From Methylobacterium ajmalii (GTDB lineage: Bacteria; Pseudomonadota; Alphaproteobacteria; Rhizobiales; Beijerinckiaceae), in NCBI RefSeq assembly GCF_016613415.1, contig NZ_JACWCT010000170.1, positions 1-43,177 on the forward strand: 43,177 nucleotides of DNA, written 5' to 3'. Numbering within the stretch: position 1 is the first letter of the stretch; the number at the start of each line of letters is the position of its first letter. Shown piece by piece: positions 18,984-27,069 of the stretch. The notes under the pieces are model-generated. The model searched no databases. It was given only the letters and a program-made list of their open reading frames with translations, and had not been told where the DNA came from. Made by a program: the position numbers and the translations under genes.

Positions 18984-19784
18984 GTGCCCCGTCTCCCGGC
19001 CCTCGCGGCGCTCGGCTGCCTCACCCTCGCGACGCTCGCCCTGCCCTCCGTCCCGCGGGCCGAGACCCCGGCCGCGCCCGCCATCAAGAAGAAGGAGGCG
19101 GGCTCCGGCTTCGGCGCCTTCGGCAGCGGCGGCGGCAAGGAGCCGATCAAGATCGACGCCGACCGCCTCGACGTGTTCGACCGCGAGAACAAGGCGATCT
19201 TCGCCGGCAACGTCGTGGCGGTGCAGGGCGAGAGCACCATCCGCTGCTCCAGCATGACCGTGCACTACCAGCGCAAGGAGAAGGAGCCGAAGGGCAAGGC
19301 GGAGGCGAAGGCGCCCGAGGCCAAGCCCGACGCCAAGGCCTCCCTCACCCAGCCCCCGGATGCCAAGCCCGTCGAGAAGGCCGTGAAGGTCGAGGCGAAG
19401 CCCGAGCCCAAGGTCGAGAAACCCGAAAAATCGTCCGATCCCACCGACGGCAGCGCGATCCGCCAGGTGGTCTGCGCCGGCCCGGTCACGGTGGTGTCGA
19501 AGGATCAGGTGGCGAGCGGCGACAACGCGGTGTTCGACCGGGTGGCGAACCGCGTCGTGCTCACCGGCAACGTGGTGCTGAGCCAGTGCCAGAACGTCAC
19601 CCGCGGCTCGCGCCTCGTCTACGACATGAATACCGGCCGGGCGAACATGGACCCGGTCGCGGGCGGCCGTGTTTCGGCGATGTTCGTGCCGGGCGGCAAG
19701 GACGACAGCGCCAAGGGCAAGCAGGCCGGCTGTGCCCAGCCGCCGGGACAGGCGGGCAAGGCGGCGCCGAAGCCCAGGGGATAA
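18984..19784 (+). CDS. lptA: LPS transport periplasmic protein LptA, with an internal insertion
   Basis: 266 residues from GTG, four bases after lptC. A Sec signal (LAALGCLTLATLALPSVPRAE) precedes the OstA/LptA domain: PIKIDADRLDVFDRENKAIFAGNVV and ESTIRCSSMTVHY, then after a break AIRQVVCAGPVTVVSKDQVASGDNAVFD and VVLTGNVVLSQCQNVTRGSRLVYD. LptA oligomers carry lipopolysaccharide across the periplasm. Residues about 98-153 are a low-complexity Lys/Ala/Glu/Pro insertion between two domain strands, not present in E. coli LptA. Its gene normally precedes lptB, but here it is followed by IS debris. Confidence 0.9.
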   Translation: MPRLPALAALGCLTLATLALPSVPRAETPAAPAIKKKEAGSGFGAFGSGGGKEPIKIDADRLDVFDRENKAIFAGNVVAVQGESTIRCSSMTVHYQRKEKEPKGKAEAKAPEAKPDAKASLTQPPDAKPVEKAVKVEAKPEPKVEKPEKSSDPTDGSAIRQVVCAGPVTVVSKDQVASGDNAVFDRVANRVVLTGNVVLSQCQNVTRGSRLVYDMNTGRANMDPVAGGRVSAMFVPGGKDDSAKGKQAGCAQPPGQAGKAAPKPRG

Positions 19785-20112
19785 GCCGGGCACCGAGGGG
19801 ATCGATTGGCGGCGAAGCCGCATGTCCTGCGGAGGTGGGCCCGAAGGAGGCGGTACGAGGGCCGAGCGGCCCGTCACCTGTCGGCAAGCGCCTGTTGTCC
19901 GACAGAGGTTTCGATCGCAGGTGAGCCACCGGACCCGGCCTCCAATCGAGGAGGGAATGGCGCCTGCCATGCCGTTGCCGTCGGCGGTCTCGACTCCGGT
20001 GGAGAGGGGTCGGATGAGAGCCATCACGTAGGCCTCACCGCCGCGCCACATCGCTCTCACACTGAATGAGACCACCTAACTAACAGAACGGCTCGATCGG
20101 GTCGGTTGGGCG
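19785..20112. other. Gene-free DNA after lptA
   Basis: Short open frames on both strands look like shadows. Nothing resembling lptB is present. The GC content falls near 20040-20090, where AGACCACCTAACTAACAGAAC occurs just before the IS remnant, and this may be the junction of an insertion. Confidence 0.45.
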
Positions 20113-20300
20113 TTGTCTGGTAGGGCTCGCCCGCTTCTTCCCGACGATCTCTGGACTGCGATCGCCCCGCTTCTGCCACCGCACCCACCTCGCCCGGAGG
20201 GTGGGCGTCCTCGGCTGGACGATCGCGCCGCCCTGACCTGCATCCTGTTCGTGCGGCGCTCGGCATCCCCCGGGAGATGCTGCCGGCCGCGATGATGTCG
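20113..20300 (+). pseudogene. Truncated, frameshifted IS5-family transposase N-terminus
   Basis: The frame reads LLPDDLWTAIAPLLPPHPPRP then GGRPRLDDRAALTCILFVRR, the N-terminal DUF4096 domain of IS5-type transposases. After VRR the expected text continues in another frame as GIPREMLPAAM, so one frameshift lies near 20255-20265. The homology stops near 20300. IS5 elements of this kind use frameshifting between ORFs, but the shift here is inside the conserved domain, and the catalytic DDE part is absent, so this is a relic. Confidence 0.75.
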
Positions 20301-20548
20301 TGGACCAGGCGGCCGGAATCCTGCGGTGCTTCGAGAATACCATCGATCGGCGACCCGGTGCGCCCGAGGGGCGTGCGCCTCGGGCATGCTCGGTCGAGCG
20401 ATCCTGGGCGACGCGGTCGACGTCGGGGCGCCGCTCGAGCCGGCCCTGCGCGGGCGGGAAATGGGGAGGCCCGCGCTCGGCGGGTCTCCACGCGAATCAG
20501 GATGGCGTACGGCAGGAGCTACGAGGACCGAGCCGGCGTGCCCGCCCA
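20301..20548. other. Non-coding spacer with two hairpins after the IS remnant
   Basis: Two inverted repeats are visible: GCCCGAGG/CCTCGGGC at 20362-20385 and GAGGCCCGC/GCGGGTCTC at 20466-20488. The second lies about 60 bases beyond the hydrolase stop and may terminate it. No gene recognised. Confidence 0.4.
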
Positions 20549-21445
20549 TCAATGCTCCCCGACCTCGCCCAGATGCGCCAGCAGCGCCTCGGCGACCTTC
20601 TCGGGCGCCTCGCGGGTCGGGAAGTGGCCGACGCCCTCCAGCTCGACCTGGCGGTAGGTGCCGGTGAAGAACTGCTTCTGGCCCTCGAACGAGGCCGGCA
20701 GCAGGCAGGTATCGGCGGCCCCGTGGATCACCAGGGTCGGCACGTCGATGCTGCGGGCCTCCTCGGCCGCCTGCCGCAATTCCGCGAAGCGCGGGTCGGG
20801 CGCGTCGGCGCCCCAGCGCGAGCGGTAGAAGTTGAGGGTGATTGCGGCCCAGTCCGGGTTCTGGAGCGAGGGCGCGGTCTTCGAGAAGGTCTCGTCGGTG
20901 AACCACGGGCCGGGCGGGCTCCAGGCCACCCATTGCTCGCGGGCGAAGGCGAGCGGGTTCTCGCGCACGAAGGCGGCGCCCGGCTCGGTGTTCATGAACC
21001 ATTGGTACCAGAAGGCCCGCACCTGCGGCAGCGGCGGCACGCCGAGGCGGCCGGGCGCCCAGGGCACCGAGAGGGCGGTTATCGAGGTGACGCGCTGCGG
21101 CCGGGCGGCGGCGATGAGGTAGGCGACCCGCGCGCCCCAATCGTGCCCGATCACCGGCAGGCGCGAGAAGCCGAGGGCGTCCATGAAGGCCAGGATGTCG
21201 GTGGCGAGCGCCGCCGGCTCGCCGGTCCGAGGCGTGTTCGCGTCGAGGAACTTCGTCGGCCCGCAGCCGCGCCAGTAGGGCACGATGGTGCGCCAGCCGG
21301 CGGCGTTGAGGAGCGGCACCACGCGATCGAAGGTGCGCGGATCGTCCGGCCAGCCGTGCAGCAGCAGGACCGGCTGGCCCATGTCGGGTCCCGAGGCCTC
21401 GTAGGTGATCTCGACCTCGCCGGCGGCGACGCTGTTGACGTCCAT
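20549..21445 (-). CDS. Alpha/beta hydrolase, epoxide-hydrolase-like
   Basis: 298 residues of the alpha/beta hydrolase fold. LLLHGWPDDPRTFDRVVPLL carries the oxyanion HGWPD motif, GHDWGARVAYLIAA holds the nucleophilic aspartate in the G-H-D-W-G elbow (the aspartate type of epoxide hydrolases and haloalkane dehalogenases), and VELEGVGHFPTREAPEKVAEALLAHL has the catalytic histidine near the end. PTLVIHGAADTCLLP probably carries the acid. PYWRGCG.T replaces the usual YRGYGRS-type loop. The start has GGGGAG upstream. It lies beside the Mo-hydroxylase operon but is separated from it by a hairpin. Confidence 0.85.
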   Translation of the reverse strand: MDVNSVAAGEVEITYEASGPDMGQPVLLLHGWPDDPRTFDRVVPLLNAAGWRTIVPYWRGCGPTKFLDANTPRTGEPAALATDILAFMDALGFSRLPVIGHDWGARVAYLIAAARPQRVTSITALSVPWAPGRLGVPPLPQVRAFWYQWFMNTEPGAAFVRENPLAFAREQWVAWSPPGPWFTDETFSKTAPSLQNPDWAAITLNFYRSRWGADAPDPRFAELRQAAEEARSIDVPTLVIHGAADTCLLPASFEGQKQFFTGTYRQVELEGVGHFPTREAPEKVAEALLAHLGEVGEH

Positions 21446-21472
21446 GGGCGGTACTCCCCGTGCAAAAACGCG

Positions 21473-21501
21473 AAGGGCGAGGCCCGAAGGCCCCGCCCCT
21501 T
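21473..21501 (-). terminator. Hairpin between the Mo-hydroxylase operon and the hydrolase
   Basis: AAGGGCGAGGCC pairs with GGCCCCGCCCCTT with one bulge around a CGAA tetraloop, and the minus-strand transcript continues CGCGTTTTTGC after the stem, giving a U run. It sits 25 bases after the paoC-type stop. Confidence 0.75.
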
Positions 21502-21526
21502 GCAAACCCTCACCCGTCGAGATGGG

Positions 21527-23764
21527 TCAGGCGATGATCTTGTCGATGGTGATCGGCAGCTCGCGGATCCGCTTGCCGGTGGCGTGGAACACCGCGTTCG
21601 CCACTGCCGCCGCCGCGCCCACGATGCCGATCTCGCCCAGCCCCTTGACGCCGAGCGGGCTGACCTTGTCGTCGTGCTCGTCGACGAAGATCACGTCGAT
21701 GTCGTGGATATCGGCGTTCACCGGCACGTGGTACTCGCCGAGATTGTGGTTCATGATCCGGCCGAGGGTGTGGTCGAGCATCGACTCCTCCTCGAGCGCC
21801 GCGCCGATCCCCATCACCACCCCGCCGAGGATCTGGCTGCGGGCGGTCTTGAGGTTGAGGATCTTGCCGGCCGCGATGGCGCTGACCACCCGGGTCACCC
21901 GCACCACGCCGAGATCCTCGTCGATCTTCACCTCGGCGAAAACCGCCGAGTGGGTGTAGGCCGAGAAGCGCATGTTGGTGAGCATGCTGGGCTTCACCTT
22001 CTCGGTCGCCTCGACCCGCTCGACGCCGCCGGCCCGCATCGCCGCGGCGATTCCGACCTTTCGCGCGGGATCGCTCTGGAGCCGGATCTCGCCGCCCGCG
22101 AAGGTGACGTGGGCGAAGTCGGCGTTGGCGAGCGGCGAATCGGCCATGCCGCGGGCGTAGCCGAAGAGCTTTTCCGCCACCGTGCGGCAGGCCGCCTGCA
22201 CGGCCGCGCCCGAGGAGGCCGCGGTCCAGGAGCCGCCGGCGAGCGGCGCCTCGGGGAGTGCGGTGTCGCCGAGCCGGGTGGTGACGTGGTCGAGGTCGAG
22301 GCCGAGGGCGTCGGCGCCGATCTGGGCGAGGATCGTGTAGGTGCCGGTGCCGAGATCGGCGGTGGAGCAGGCGAGTTCGAGCTTGCCGTCGGGCGTGAGC
22401 GTGGCGCTCGCGCTCGACTGCATCATCATGGCCTCCCACACGCCGGTCGCCATGCCCCAGCCGACGAGCTCGCGCCCGTCGCGCATCGAGCGCGGCTCCG
22501 CCTTGCGCTTCGACCAGCCGAAGCGTTGCGCGCCCTGCTCGTAGGCGGCACGCAAGGCCTTGGAGGTGAAGTCCTTGCCCTCGCCCTCGTCGCGCTCGGC
22601 GTAGTTGCGCAGCCGCAATTCCAGCGGATCGACGCCGGTGGCGTAGGCCAGCTCGTCCATCGCCGATTCGAGGGCGAAGATGCCGGTGACCGCGCCCGGC
22701 GCCCGCATGTCGGACGGGGTGTAGGTGTCGATCTTGGCGAGCTTGTAGTCGAGGGTGACGTTCGGGCAGTGGTAGAGCAGGCCCGACCAGTTGACGACCG
22801 CCTCCTGGTAGTCCTCGAAGGTCGAGGTCCCGGCCACCGCGTCGTGGGTGAGCGCCTGGAGCCGGCCGTCCTTGTCGGCGCCGAGCGCCACCGTCTGGTA
22901 GGTCTCGGGCCGGTAGCCAAAGGTGAACATCTGGTCGCGGGTCAGCACCACCCGGACCGAGCGCTCGAGGTCGAGGGCGGCCGAGACCGCGAGGTAGAGC
23001 TGGTATTGCGGCCGCAGGCCCGAGCCGAAGCCGCCGCCGACGTAGGGCGTGATCACCCGCACGTCGTCGGGCTTCAGGTCGAACACGCTGCAGACGTAAC
23101 CCTGGGTGTTGTTCACGCCCTGGATCTTGTCGTGGATGGTGAGCTTGCCCTTGCCCTCGTACACCACCGTCGAGGCGTGCGGCTCCATCGGGTTGTGGTG
23201 CTCGATCGCCTGCTTGTATTCGTGGCGCAGCTGGATCGGGGCCGCGTCGTAGGCGCCGGCCGCATCGCCGCGCGGGTCCGGCGGCGGCTTGATGCCGGAA
23301 CGCTTCTTGGGCGGCACGTAGGCCGCGTCGCGGTTCTTCGCCAGATCGGTGTTGGGCACCTCCTCGGCGTAGGTCACCTTGACGAGGCTGGCGCCGTGGC
23401 GGGCGAGCTCGAAGCTCTCCGCCACCACCAGCGCCACCGGCTGGCCGCCATAGACGATCTCGGGCCCGTTCAGCGCCCGGAACGGCGAGCCGGGGGGCGC
23501 GACCTGATCGCGGTAATTGTAGTCGAGCCAGGCGGTGCGCGGCCGGTTCTCGTGGGTGAACACCTTGATCACCCCGGGCACCGCCTCGGCGGCCGTGGTG
23601 TCGATCGCCGTGATGCGGCCCTTGGCGATGGCGCTCGACACGACGACGCCGTGGGCGAGGTCGGGGGCGGTGAACTCGGCGGCGTACTTGGCGGCGCCCG
23701 TCACCTTGGCGGGGCCGTCGAGCCGGCTCCGGGCGGTGCCGACGTAGTGGGAGGGGGTGGCCAT
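21527..23764 (-). CDS. paoC: Molybdenum hydroxylase large subunit (PaoC/YagR type)
   Basis: A 745-residue molybdopterin-cytosine-dinucleotide subunit of the xanthine oxidase family. The N-terminus RLDGPAKVTGAAKYAAEF is the family start. GGGFGSGLRPQ near 254, APGAVTGIFALESAMDEL and GTGTYTILAQIGAD bind the cofactor, and Glu711 in GLGEIGIVG is the catalytic base. GYVCSVF and the subunit composition match periplasmic aldehyde oxidoreductase PaoABC better than true xanthine dehydrogenase. Eight bases separate it from paoB, so it ends a three-gene operon. The likely reaction is aldehyde or N-heterocycle oxidation; the exact substrate is unknown. The MCD-inserting chaperone PaoD/XdhC is not in the window. 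Confidence 0.9.
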   Translation of the reverse strand: MATPSHYVGTARSRLDGPAKVTGAAKYAAEFTAPDLAHGVVVSSAIAKGRITAIDTTAAEAVPGVIKVFTHENRPRTAWLDYNYRDQVAPPGSPFRALNGPEIVYGGQPVALVVAESFELARHGASLVKVTYAEEVPNTDLAKNRDAAYVPPKKRSGIKPPPDPRGDAAGAYDAAPIQLRHEYKQAIEHHNPMEPHASTVVYEGKGKLTIHDKIQGVNNTQGYVCSVFDLKPDDVRVITPYVGGGFGSGLRPQYQLYLAVSAALDLERSVRVVLTRDQMFTFGYRPETYQTVALGADKDGRLQALTHDAVAGTSTFEDYQEAVVNWSGLLYHCPNVTLDYKLAKIDTYTPSDMRAPGAVTGIFALESAMDELAYATGVDPLELRLRNYAERDEGEGKDFTSKALRAAYEQGAQRFGWSKRKAEPRSMRDGRELVGWGMATGVWEAMMMQSSASATLTPDGKLELACSTADLGTGTYTILAQIGADALGLDLDHVTTRLGDTALPEAPLAGGSWTAASSGAAVQAACRTVAEKLFGYARGMADSPLANADFAHVTFAGGEIRLQSDPARKVGIAAAMRAGGVERVEATEKVKPSMLTNMRFSAYTHSAVFAEVKIDEDLGVVRVTRVVSAIAAGKILNLKTARSQILGGVVMGIGAALEEESMLDHTLGRIMNHNLGEYHVPVNADIHDIDVIFVDEHDDKVSPLGVKGLGEIGIVGAAAAVANAVFHATGKRIRELPITIDKIIA

Positions 23765-23772
23765 GGCTTACC

Positions 23773-24786
23773 TCAGGCGATGCGCTTGTCGGTCTGGGAT
23801 TGCGGCGTGCCGGCGGCGGCCTGAGACAGTCCCCGCACGATGGCGCGCCGCGCCAGCTCGACCTTGAAGGCGTTGTGGGCGTAGGGCCGGGCCTCGGCCA
23901 GGATCACGTCGGCGGCCTCGCGGAAGGTCTGTTCGGTCGCCGGCTTGCCCTGGAGGCGGCTCTCGGCTTCCGCGTTGCGCCAGGGCCTGTGGGCGACGCC
24001 GCCGAGCGCCAGGCGCGCCGTGCGGATCGTGTCGCCGTCCATCTCGAGGGCGGCGGCCACCGAGACCAGCGCGAAGGCGTAGGACAGCCGGTCGCGCAGC
24101 TTCAGGTAGGTGTAGTGCTTCGAGAAATCCTCGTCCGGCAGGTCGACCGAGAGCACGATCTCGCCGTGCCGCAGCGTGGTGTCGCGCTGCGGCTCGTCGC
24201 CGGGCAGGCGGTGGAACTCGCCGAAGGGAATGCTGCGCCGGCCGTTCGGCCCCTCGACCTGCACGGTGGCATCGAGGGCGGCGAGCGCCACGCACATGTC
24301 GGAGGGGTGGGTGGCGATGCAGGTATCGGAGGCGCCCAGGATCGCGTGGATGCGGTTGACCCCGGTCATCGCCGGGCAGCCGCTGCCGGGCTCCCGTTTG
24401 TTGCAGGGCGTGCCCTCGTCGTAGAAGTAGTAGCAGCGGGTGCGCTGGAGCAGGTTGCCGCCGGTGGTGGCGGCGTTGCGCAGCTGCGGCGAGGCGCCGG
24501 CGAGCAGCGCGCTGGCGAGCAGGGGATAGCGCTCGTTGACCAGCGGGTCGTAGGCGACCGTGGCGTTGGGCACCAGCGCGCCGAGGCGCAGGCCGCCGTC
24601 GTGCTGGACGATCTCGTCGAGGGGCAGGCGGGTGATGTCGACGATGCGGCCGGGCCGCTCGACATTGTACTTCATCAGGTCGACGAGGTTGGTGCCCCCG
24701 GCGATGAAGCGCGCCGCGGGATCGGCGGCCAGCGCCTGCACGGCCTCCTGGACGGTGCCGGCGCGGGTATACTCGAACCGGTTCAT
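23773..24786 (-). CDS. paoB: Molybdenum hydroxylase FAD subunit with extra [4Fe-4S] site (PaoB type)
   Basis: A 337-residue medium subunit. FIAGGTNLVDLMKYNVERP binds FAD and SPQLRNAATTGGNLLQRTRC is the second FAD loop. Cys118, Cys128 and Cys137 in TRCYYFYDEGTPCNKREPGSGC match the additional iron-sulfur insert found in PaoB and its relatives and absent from ordinary xanthine dehydrogenase FAD subunits. The C-terminus KLRDRLSYAFALVSVAAALE and LGGVAHRPWRNAEAE are conserved. The start codon overlaps the paoA stop by four bases, showing translational coupling. Confidence 0.92.
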   Translation of the reverse strand: MNRFEYTRAGTVQEAVQALAADPAARFIAGGTNLVDLMKYNVERPGRIVDITRLPLDEIVQHDGGLRLGALVPNATVAYDPLVNERYPLLASALLAGASPQLRNAATTGGNLLQRTRCYYFYDEGTPCNKREPGSGCPAMTGVNRIHAILGASDTCIATHPSDMCVALAALDATVQVEGPNGRRSIPFGEFHRLPGDEPQRDTTLRHGEIVLSVDLPDEDFSKHYTYLKLRDRLSYAFALVSVAAALEMDGDTIRTARLALGGVAHRPWRNAEAESRLQGKPATEQTFREAADVILAEARPYAHNAFKVELARRAIVRGLSQAAAGTPQSQTDKRIA

Positions 24787-25304
24787 TCCGCGGCCTCCTT
24801 GAACGACGAGGTCTTGCTCTTCAGGACATCCTCGACCGCGTCGACGATGTTGGAATAGGCGCCGCAGCGGCAGATGTTGCCGCTCATGTGCTCGCGGATC
24901 TCCTCGCGGGTGCGGGCCCGGCCCTCCTCGATCAGGGCCACCGCCGACATGATTTGGCCCGGCGTGCAGTAGCCGCACTGGAACGCGTCGTGCTCGACGA
25001 AGGCGGCCTGGACCGGGTGGAGGGCGCCCGACGACAGGCCCTCGATGGTGGTGACCTCGGCCCCGTCCTTCTGCACCGCCAGCGCCAGGCAGGAATTGAT
25101 CCGCTTGCCGTCGACGATCACCGTGCAGGCGCCGCACTGGCCGTGGTCGCAGCCCTTCTTGGTGCCGGTGAGGTCGAGTTCCTCGCGCAGGAGGTCGAGG
25201 AGCGTGGTCCAGGGCGCGACCTGGAGCTGGCGCTCCTGCCCGTTGACCGTGAGGGTGATCGGGATCGTGCCCGTTCGGGCGGAGGAGCCGCTGTCGCTCA
25301 GCAT
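24783..25304 (-). CDS. paoA: Molybdenum hydroxylase [2Fe-2S] subunit (PaoA type, no Tat signal)
   Basis: A 173-residue small subunit with two [2Fe-2S] clusters: Cys52, 57, 60 and 72 (KKGCDHGQCGACTVIVDGK) and Cys110, 113, 145 and 147 (FQCGYCTPGQIMS; SGNICRCGAY). E. coli PaoA has a twin-arginine signal. The ATG start at 25304 leaves only 12 residues before the ITLTVNGQ strand, so this copy appears cytoplasmic. A longer frame to 25421 adds Arg/Ala-rich text without an RR-x-F/L motif followed by a hydrophobic stretch, which does not restore a Tat signal. No strong ribosome-binding site is seen. Confidence 0.9.
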   Translation of the reverse strand: MLSDSGSSARTGTIPITLTVNGQERQLQVAPWTTLLDLLREELDLTGTKKGCDHGQCGACTVIVDGKRINSCLALAVQKDGAEVTTIEGLSSGALHPVQAAFVEHDAFQCGYCTPGQIMSAVALIEEGRARTREEIREHMSGNICRCGAYSNIVDAVEDVLKSKTSSFKEAAE

Positions 25305-25609
25305 GGGCGTGACCGTCTTTCGAAACACGGGGAGCCCGGTGCCGGCGCGCGCCGAGACGGCGCGCCACCCCGCCCGGGCTGGCGTACCCGATAACCGTTC
25401 CAGGGTGCGGGCGTTCCGCAAGGTCGAACGCCGGGGGTTAGGTGGGGCAGGCGGGTGTTGCGCGAGTCTGGGCGGAACGGTGCATGGGCGTATCCCGGGC
25501 CATGCGCCGGAAGCCGCGTTCCACGGCTTCTGGCCGCTCTCCGGCTGGGCTAGTGATGACGCCGTGACGATCGGGCCCGCGGGGCCCTGATAAAGACCGG
25601 AGACACCGC
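25305..25609. other. Divergent intergenic region between paoA and an M20 peptidase
   Basis: About 305 bases holding both promoters. GGCGCGC/GCGCGCC forms an inverted repeat near 25343-25364. No clear -35/-10 elements, RNA gene or ORF recognised; the M20 gene's ribosome-binding site CCGGAGA lies at its right end. Confidence 0.4.
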
Positions 25610-26992
25610 ATGGCCGCGCTTGACCGGATCCTCGACGACATCGACCGCGACCTCGACAATTCCCTGGAGCGGCTGTTCGCCTTCCTGCGCATCCCGTCGA
25701 TCTCGACCGATCCGGCCTATGCCGCGGAGTGCCGGAAGGCGGCGGAGTGGTTGAAGGGCGACCTCGCCGCCATGGGCTTTGCGGCCTCGTTGCGCGAGAC
25801 TGGCGGCCACCCGGTGGTGCTTGCGCATTACGCCAAGCCCGGCGCGCCGCACGTCCTGTTCTACGGCCATTACGACGTGCAGCCGGTCGATCCCCTGGAC
25901 GAGTGGGAGACGCCGCCCTTCGAGCCGCGGATGGCGACCCTGGCGGACGGCCGCCAGGTGATCAGCGCGCGCGGCGCCTGCGACGACAAGGGCCAGGTCA
26001 TGACCTTCGTCGAGGCCTGCCGGGCCTTCAAGGCGATCGACGGCGAGCTGCCGGTCGGCGTCACCCTGCTGATCGAGGGCGCGGAGGAGGACGGCTCGAA
26101 GTTCCTGCCCGAATGGGTCGCGCAGAACCGCGACGAGCTGAAGGCCGACGTGGCGCTCGTCTGCGACACCGGGATGTGGGACCGCGACACCCCGGCCATC
26201 ACCTCGTCGCTGCGGGGGCTGGCCTATTTCGAGGTCACGGTCGCGTGCGCCGACCGCGACCTGCATTCGGGCCTGTTCGGGGGCGCGGCCGCCAACCCGA
26301 TCCGGGTGCTCTCGCGCATCATCGCCGACCTGCACGACGACCAGGGCCGGGTGACCGTGCCGGGCTTCTACGACGGCGTGCACGACACGCCGGACGACGT
26401 GCTGGAGCAGTGGCGCGGCCTCGACCTGACCCCCGAGAACTTCCTCGGCACCGTCGGCCTGAATACGCCCGCCGGCGAGCGCGACCGGATGCTGATCGAG
26501 CAGATCCAGTCCCGCCCGACCTGCGACGCCAACGGCATCATCGGCGGCTATACCGGCGAGGGCACCAAGACGGTGATCGCCGCGAAGGCCAGCGCCAAGA
26601 TCTCGTTCCGCCTCGTCGGCGACCAGGACCCGGAGGCGCTCGACCGCAACTTCCGCGCCTTCGTCGTGGCCCGCATCCCGGCCGATTGCTCGGTCGAGGT
26701 GATCACCCACAAGGGCTCGCGGGCGCTGGCGCTCCCCCACGGCATGCCGGCCCTGGAGGCCGCCAAGGGCGCGCTCGCCGAGGAATGGGGCCGGCCCCCG
26801 GTGACCATCGGCTCGGGCGGCTCGATCCCGATCGTCGGCGACTTCAAGCGCACCCTCGGCCTCGACACGCTCCTCGTCGGCTTCGGTCTCGACGACGACC
26901 GGGTGCACTCGCCGAACGAGAAGTACGACCTGCAGAGCTTCCACAAGGGCACGCGCTCCTGGGCGCGGATCCTGACGGCTTTGGCGAAGTAG
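25610..26992 (+). CDS. M20-family metallopeptidase (dipeptidase-like)
   Basis: A 460-residue di-zinc peptidase. Metal ligands and catalytic residues are intact: His87 in FYGHYDVQPVDPLDEW, bridging Asp126 in GACDDKGQV, catalytic Glu159 and ligand Glu160 in EGAEEDGSK, Asp186 in CDTGMW, and the final histidine in VHSPNEKYD. The dimerisation domain contains DLHSGLFGGAAANP, which is typical of the CNDP/DapE-ArgE-like dipeptidase branch. The usual role is hydrolysis of dipeptides or N-acyl amino acids. CGGAGA precedes the ATG. The adjacent racemase gene, 77 bases downstream on the same strand, suggests a shared role in amino-acid or peptide scavenging. Confidence 0.92.
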   Translation: MAALDRILDDIDRDLDNSLERLFAFLRIPSISTDPAYAAECRKAAEWLKGDLAAMGFAASLRETGGHPVVLAHYAKPGAPHVLFYGHYDVQPVDPLDEWETPPFEPRMATLADGRQVISARGACDDKGQVMTFVEACRAFKAIDGELPVGVTLLIEGAEEDGSKFLPEWVAQNRDELKADVALVCDTGMWDRDTPAITSSLRGLAYFEVTVACADRDLHSGLFGGAAANPIRVLSRIIADLHDDQGRVTVPGFYDGVHDTPDDVLEQWRGLDLTPENFLGTVGLNTPAGERDRMLIEQIQSRPTCDANGIIGGYTGEGTKTVIAAKASAKISFRLVGDQDPEALDRNFRAFVVARIPADCSVEVITHKGSRALALPHGMPALEAAKGALAEEWGRPPVTIGSGGSIPIVGDFKRTLGLDTLLVGFGLDDDRVHSPNEKYDLQSFHKGTRSWARILTALAK

Positions 26993-27069
26993 GACGGCGT
27001 GGGTTCCGCCGCCGGGACGACCGGCGGTGGACGGCCCGCGGCGCATCGTCGACCGGGAGGGGCCCCGAG

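Noticed and set aside
20300..23824. An 1174-codon plus-strand open frame opposite the hydrolase and paoC
   Set aside because: Same shadow pattern; both minus-strand genes have full active-site motifs, start sites and operon spacing.
21527..25304. Xanthine dehydrogenase (xdhABC) assignment
   Set aside because: The order small-FAD-large and the additional cysteine insert in the FAD subunit match the PaoABC type better than XdhAB.
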